Source: Cytophagales bacterium
Lineage (GTDB): Bacteria; Bacteroidota; Bacteroidia; Cytophagales; Cyclobacteriaceae
Assembly: GCA_003454975.1 (NCBI GenBank)
Contig: DMST01000388.1
Coordinates: forward strand, 7,245 to 16,666
Length of the DNA stretch: 9,422 nt
Reading direction: 5' to 3'
The notes under the pieces: model-generated
The model's database searches: none
Seen by the model: only the letters and a program-made list of their open reading frames with translations
Told to the model about the DNA's origin: nothing
Made by a program: the position numbers and the translations under genes
Part shown: piece by piece, positions 6,285 to 9,422 of the stretch
How the letters are laid out: each line of letters opens with the position of its first letter
Position numbering within the stretch: position 1 is the stretch's first letter

Positions 6285-7976
6285 TTGCCCATACCCGCAT
6301 CACACCCCTTCCATACCGAGCCCCCCCTTCTCCTACGCAATCTATTTATCGGCAACCTCATCGTACTGGTCTATTTGCTCCCGCTCCTAATTTTGGGGCA
6401 AGATGCCTATTGGGGCACAAGTGACCAACTCGATTCTCACATCATTTGGTACAAGATCCTCAAACTAGGTGGCTACACCTTTGCGGACTCCTACCTACCC
6501 ATTCCAGAATTGATGGGGGCCCCTCGCCTATCCTTGTACAATGAGTTTTACTTGGGCTATTGGCTTCACTACCTCTTGGGCACCTTCCCTGCCCTAGTCA
6601 CGTCCAAAATCATCATCCACTTTACCGCCTTTGTGAGCATGTTCTATTTGCTTCAAAAGTGGAAACTCCACCCTACCGCCCAGTTCTTGGGTAGCCTGTA
6701 TTTCGCACTATTGCCCTTCTCCCTGTTTTGGGGCATCAGCGTAGCCGCCCAGCCTTTCGTCTTCTTTGTATTCTTACAGCTAGAACAACGCCAAACCAAA
6801 CCCTGGATGTGGGTAGGCCTACTTCTATACACCCTTTACTCCAATTTCTATTCAGTCAGCATTTTCCTTTACGGCCTTTCTTTCTTGTATTTCGTTAGAA
6901 AAAATGGCCTCCTTTCTTCCCAAAACCTGCCTATTTACCTTACCATGGCAAGCCTCAGCCTCCTGGCGCTGGGTATGGAATACCGTTTGTTAGAAAGTGT
7001 CTTTTTCAACCAAGGCTACACCTCACATCGGGTAGAGCGAGTACCACAAACCACCAGCATGCTAGGTACCCTCAAAACCTGGGCTACCTTCTTACTGATC
7101 GGGGATACCTCTGTTCGTACCTTCTTTTTTTTATTCATCCCGCCAGTCCTCTTATTTACCGCTACCCAACCCAAACTGGCCATCCAATACCTCACCCGGC
7201 GCCAACTACCTTTTGGCATCGCCGCTATCCTTATTTTGCTTAGCTACCTACTCAATGTCCTCAGCCAATCCGAAAATCTCCAACTACTCCGCGTTTACAA
7301 CACCCAACGGATTTACACCCTCTTTCCCCTACTAAGTGCCGGACTCCTCACCGGAGTATTATCCCACTTCATCATCCTCCAGGGCCAACGCCCCATCCTC
7401 AAGGGCTACCTTTTCATTTCATTTCTTGGGGTCATTATGCTTACCCCCTTCTACCGATCCTGGCTACCAGCCAGTTCCCCTATATCCATCAAAGAAAACA
7501 TCACCTACCGGCAGTTCTTCTCAGAAGACCTATTCCAAGATATCAAAAGCCACCTGGGTCCACCTTCCCAATACCGGATAGCCTGCCTGGGCTTCCATCC
7601 TGCCATTGCCCAATACAATGGCTTCTACACCCTAGATGGCTACCTCACCAACTACCCACTTACCTACAAGCATGAGTTTCGAACCCTGATCGCCGCCGAA
7701 CTCGAACAGAACCAAGAAATCAAAGATTATTTCGACGGGTGGGGCAGCCGGTGCTACCTCATGGATGATCAACTGGGTAAAAACTACGCCATTACCAAGA
7801 ACCAAAATCAGACAATCCCCTCCTTCGATCTCAACTGCGACCAGTTTATCAGAATGGGAGGCCAGTATCTACTTTCCAGCGTAGAGATCGCTCAGTTTTC
7901 CTGCTCACGCCAAGTGCATTTGGTTTCTACCTTCGAAAACGACACCTGGAAAATCTTCCTCTACCAGATCCAATAA
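6285..7976 (+). CDS. DUF6044-like polytopic membrane protein, possible GT-C-type glycosyltransferase
   Basis: The 563-residue protein has about 10-12 predicted membrane segments (first at about 17-38, then clusters at about 88-230 and 277-390) and a soluble C-terminal part (about 395-563). It resembles the DUF6044 family as I remember it: TSDQLDSHIIWYK (45-57), GAPRLSLYNEF (78-88), LLPFSLFWGISV (142-153), YSNFYSVSIFLYG (185-197) and the C-terminal GFHPAIAQYNGFYTLDGYL (436-454) and FDGWGSRCYL (483-492). The acidic loop straight after helix 1 (D47, D50) recalls the D/E motif of GT-C glycosyltransferases, which use polyprenyl-phosphate sugars outside the membrane; the neighbouring GT2 could supply such a donor. 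That role is inference. The only start after the upstream TAA is TTG 6285; no ATG occurs before helix 1. The coding strand is extremely C-rich. It converges tail-to-tail with the LytTR gene, leaving 5 bp between the two. Confidence 0.8.
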   Translation: MPIPASHPFHTEPPLLLRNLFIGNLIVLVYLLPLLILGQDAYWGTSDQLDSHIIWYKILKLGGYTFADSYLPIPELMGAPRLSLYNEFYLGYWLHYLLGTFPALVTSKIIIHFTAFVSMFYLLQKWKLHPTAQFLGSLYFALLPFSLFWGISVAAQPFVFFVFLQLEQRQTKPWMWVGLLLYTLYSNFYSVSIFLYGLSFLYFVRKNGLLSSQNLPIYLTMASLSLLALGMEYRLLESVFFNQGYTSHRVERVPQTTSMLGTLKTWATFLLIGDTSVRTFFFLFIPPVLLFTATQPKLAIQYLTRRQLPFGIAAILILLSYLLNVLSQSENLQLLRVYNTQRIYTLFPLLSAGLLTGVLSHFIILQGQRPILKGYLFISFLGVIMLTPFYRSWLPASSPISIKENITYRQFFSEDLFQDIKSHLGPPSQYRIACLGFHPAIAQYNGFYTLDGYLTNYPLTYKHEFRTLIAAELEQNQEIKDYFDGWGSRCYLMDDQLGKNYAITKNQNQTIPSFDLNCDQFIRMGGQYLLSSVEIAQFSCSRQVHLVSTFENDTWKIFLYQIQ

Positions 7977-7981
7977 CCAAG

Positions 7982-8842
7982 CTACCGCAATTCTTTTAGC
8001 GCCCCGCTCACTCCAGCCCGGTACGTGCGCGATACCGGCACTTCCTTGCCCACGCCTTCCAACCGCAGGCGAAGCCCCTGCGCATTACTCTCCACGCGAA
8101 CCACCCGCCGCAAATTCACCACGTAACTTCGGTGGCATCTCAGAATGTAATCATCTGTCACCTGATCCAAGGCCAGTTTCATACTCAGGCGCAGCAGTTT
8201 GCGACTCACTACCCCCTTTTCCAGCACGCCCACATACACATAGTTCTGTGCTGCCTCCAAATACACCAGCTGTTCCGTAGTGGTTTCTATAGACTCCTTT
8301 ACCAGATGAGAGGCCAGCCGAATCAGCCTCTCCTGCCCTCGCTGCTCCTGCTTTTGCAGGAAGGCATTGAGCGCCTTCACCTCTTCCAAATTACGCCGTA
8401 GTAGTATGTTATTCAGGGCAGCCACCCGCAGCACCACCGGTATCACACCTATCAGCGTCGTGATCCCCACAAACTGGCCCGCGGTCTTCAGCGTTATGGG
8501 TACTCCCCTTATTGCGCTCGAATACCCCAGCAACCCGGCCGAAATCACCACTAGCAGCCCCAGCGATCGCACTCCCTCCCAGGCCAAGGTCCATCCCTCC
8601 CCTCGCAACCGAGTTGGAGCCATAGCCTGCCATACCGTCCAATACATACCCCCCAGCAGCAGGCTCGTCAACCCAAAGCCCAACAGCGGCCAAACACTAG
8701 CATTTTCCAACCCAAAAGGACGTAGAACCAACAGCACTGCCACTGCAAAAGCACTCACCCTTACCAGTGCCCAGAGCTCCAGCTTTGTCCCCCTAGAAAA
8801 CGGAAACGGATCCCTCAATCGGGCAAAGAATTCCTTCCACAT
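7982..8842 (-). CDS. Membrane-anchored LytTR-family transcriptional regulator
   Basis: The 286-residue protein has four likely membrane helices (about 25-42, 52-71, 92-110, 122-143), a charged coiled-coil-like linker (about 148-185) and a C-terminal LytTR DNA-binding domain (about 190-286). The domain is shown by QLVYLEAAQNYVYV (191-204), LRLSMKLALDQV (217-228), the hallmark RCHRSYVVNL (235-244) and VPVSRTYRA (268-276). There is no receiver domain, so it is not a classical response regulator; membrane LytTR proteins of this layout are common in Bacteroidota and are thought to bind DNA while tethered to the inner membrane. The ATG at 8842 gives a sensible basic N-terminus. Its start is divergent from the exported hydrolase, a candidate target, and its end faces the DUF6044-like gene. 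The signal it senses is unknown. Confidence 0.9.
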   Translation of the reverse strand: MWKEFFARLRDPFPFSRGTKLELWALVRVSAFAVAVLLVLRPFGLENASVWPLLGFGLTSLLLGGMYWTVWQAMAPTRLRGEGWTLAWEGVRSLGLLVVISAGLLGYSSAIRGVPITLKTAGQFVGITTLIGVIPVVLRVAALNNILLRRNLEEVKALNAFLQKQEQRGQERLIRLASHLVKESIETTTEQLVYLEAAQNYVYVGVLEKGVVSRKLLRLSMKLALDQVTDDYILRCHRSYVVNLRRVVRVESNAQGLRLRLEGVGKEVPVSRTYRAGVSGALKELR

Positions 8843-8989
8843 ATCCCAAAACTAATCATCCATATCAGCTTTTCGTGGCACAAGTCCATGTCACTCGTGT
8901 CAAAACCGCGCAGCTGGTAACACACCTTTCGTCACTCCCCACAAGCCCCGTATCCTGTAGTATCGGTTCACACAAAATCCCCATATCAC

Positions 8990-9422
8990 ATGACCCGCAC
9001 ATTCCTACCCATCTTCCTCCTTTTAATCGTCGCCATTCCCGCCGCTTCGGGACAGAGCGCTACCGACTTCGCTCGTATGCGGCAGCGTTACGAAAGCCGC
9101 ATACCTGCGCTCGACACCATGGTAGCCACCCCTGCCCAACACAATCTAGCCTACCTTCCCATCACCGTCACCACCCCTGACAGCATCACCATCTCCACCT
9201 GGTTCATGCCTACTCCAGAAGCCAAAGCCACCCTACTCATGGTTCACGGCTTCATGATGAACAAGAGCCACATGCTACAGCGAGCACGCTATTACCACCA
9301 GCTCGGGTTCAACATTCTGGCTATCGACTTGCGTGCACGTGGCGAAAGCAGCGGGCAGCATACTGGTGGCATGGGCAAAGGCAACGCCCCTGACGTACTC
9401 ACCGTTATCTCCCACTACCAAA
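8990..9422 (+). CDS. Exported alpha/beta hydrolase, partial (C-terminus beyond right edge)
   Basis: An ATG at 8990 opens a frame that runs off the right edge with 144 codons visible. The N-terminus is a Sec signal peptide (MTRTFLPIFLLLIVAIPAAS, cleavage near GQS), so the enzyme is probably periplasmic or otherwise exported. The mature part begins an alpha/beta-hydrolase fold: the strand TLLMVHGFMMNKS with the oxyanion-hole HG (86-87), and then AIDLRARGESSG (111-122), the D-x-R-x-x-G-x-S region. The acid-led helix start NAPDVLTVISHY follows. The nucleophile elbow (GxSxG) and the rest of the triad would lie beyond the window. An esterase, lipase or peptidase-like activity is possible but the substrate is not readable. 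It is divergent from the LytTR regulator across 147 bp in which I found no convincing TAnnTTTG promoter or LytTR operator pair. Confidence 0.88.
   Translation, partial: MTRTFLPIFLLLIVAIPAASGQSATDFARMRQRYESRIPALDTMVATPAQHNLAYLPITVTTPDSITISTWFMPTPEAKATLLMVHGFMMNKSHMLQRARYYHQLGFNILAIDLRARGESSGQHTGGMGKGNAPDVLTVISHYQ

Noticed and set aside
7977..7981. Possible bidirectional terminator between the convergent DUF6044-like and LytTR genes
   Set aside because: Only 5 bp separate the two genes and no stem-loop is visible around them.
8847..8854. TAGTTTTG on the minus strand, a perfect TAnnTTTG match ahead of the LytTR gene
   Set aside because: It ends only 4 bp before the ATG, no TTTG -33 element lies at normal spacing, and the resulting transcript would begin at or inside the start codon. 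A chance match is likely, though a leaderless transcript is not excluded.

Overview
The window reads like an accessory stretch of a Bacteroidota chromosome (Cytophagales/Saprospirales-like, inference). Starts show little Shine-Dalgarno signal, several genes seem to open with TTG, a perfect Bacteroidota-type -7 element (TAnnTTTG) precedes one operon, and a four-helix membrane LytTR regulator of the kind common in that phylum is present. Overall GC is moderate.

Left block (1-2284, minus strand). A helix-rich protein is followed by a SWIM zinc-finger protein that runs off the left edge. The helix-rich gene stops at an in-frame TAG. The same frame then continues for 35 codons and ends in a textbook SEC-C zinc motif, so either the gene carries a nonsense mutation or error, or the stop is read through.

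Spacer (2285-2987). It holds an AT-rich stretch with a 9-bp inverted repeat, then a decayed and frameshifted remnant of an IS701-like DDE transposase, then a promoter-like element just ahead of the next gene.

Central block (2988-7976) is a compact surface-sugar or glycolipid-type cluster. A SAM methyltransferase and an HpcH/HpaI-type aldolase are coupled by an ATGA overlap on the plus strand. They converge, with a 17-bp overlap, on a minus-strand pair: a polyprenyl-phosphate-sugar-synthase-like family 2 glycosyltransferase and an extended SDR that lacks the usual catalytic tyrosine. Divergent from that pair is a large DUF6044-like polytopic membrane protein with an acidic first loop resembling GT-C glycosyltransferases. 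A reasonable working model (inference) is that the SDR and aldolase shape a sugar or acyl unit, the GT2 loads a sugar on a polyprenyl carrier, the DUF6044 protein uses it outside the membrane, and the methyltransferase decorates the product.

Right block (7982-9422). A membrane-anchored LytTR regulator (minus) is divergent from an exported alpha/beta hydrolase that runs off the right edge.

From about 4.57 kb to the right end the plus strand is strongly C-rich whichever strand is coding, while the part to the left is nearly balanced. No RNA genes, CRISPR arrays or clear terminators were seen.
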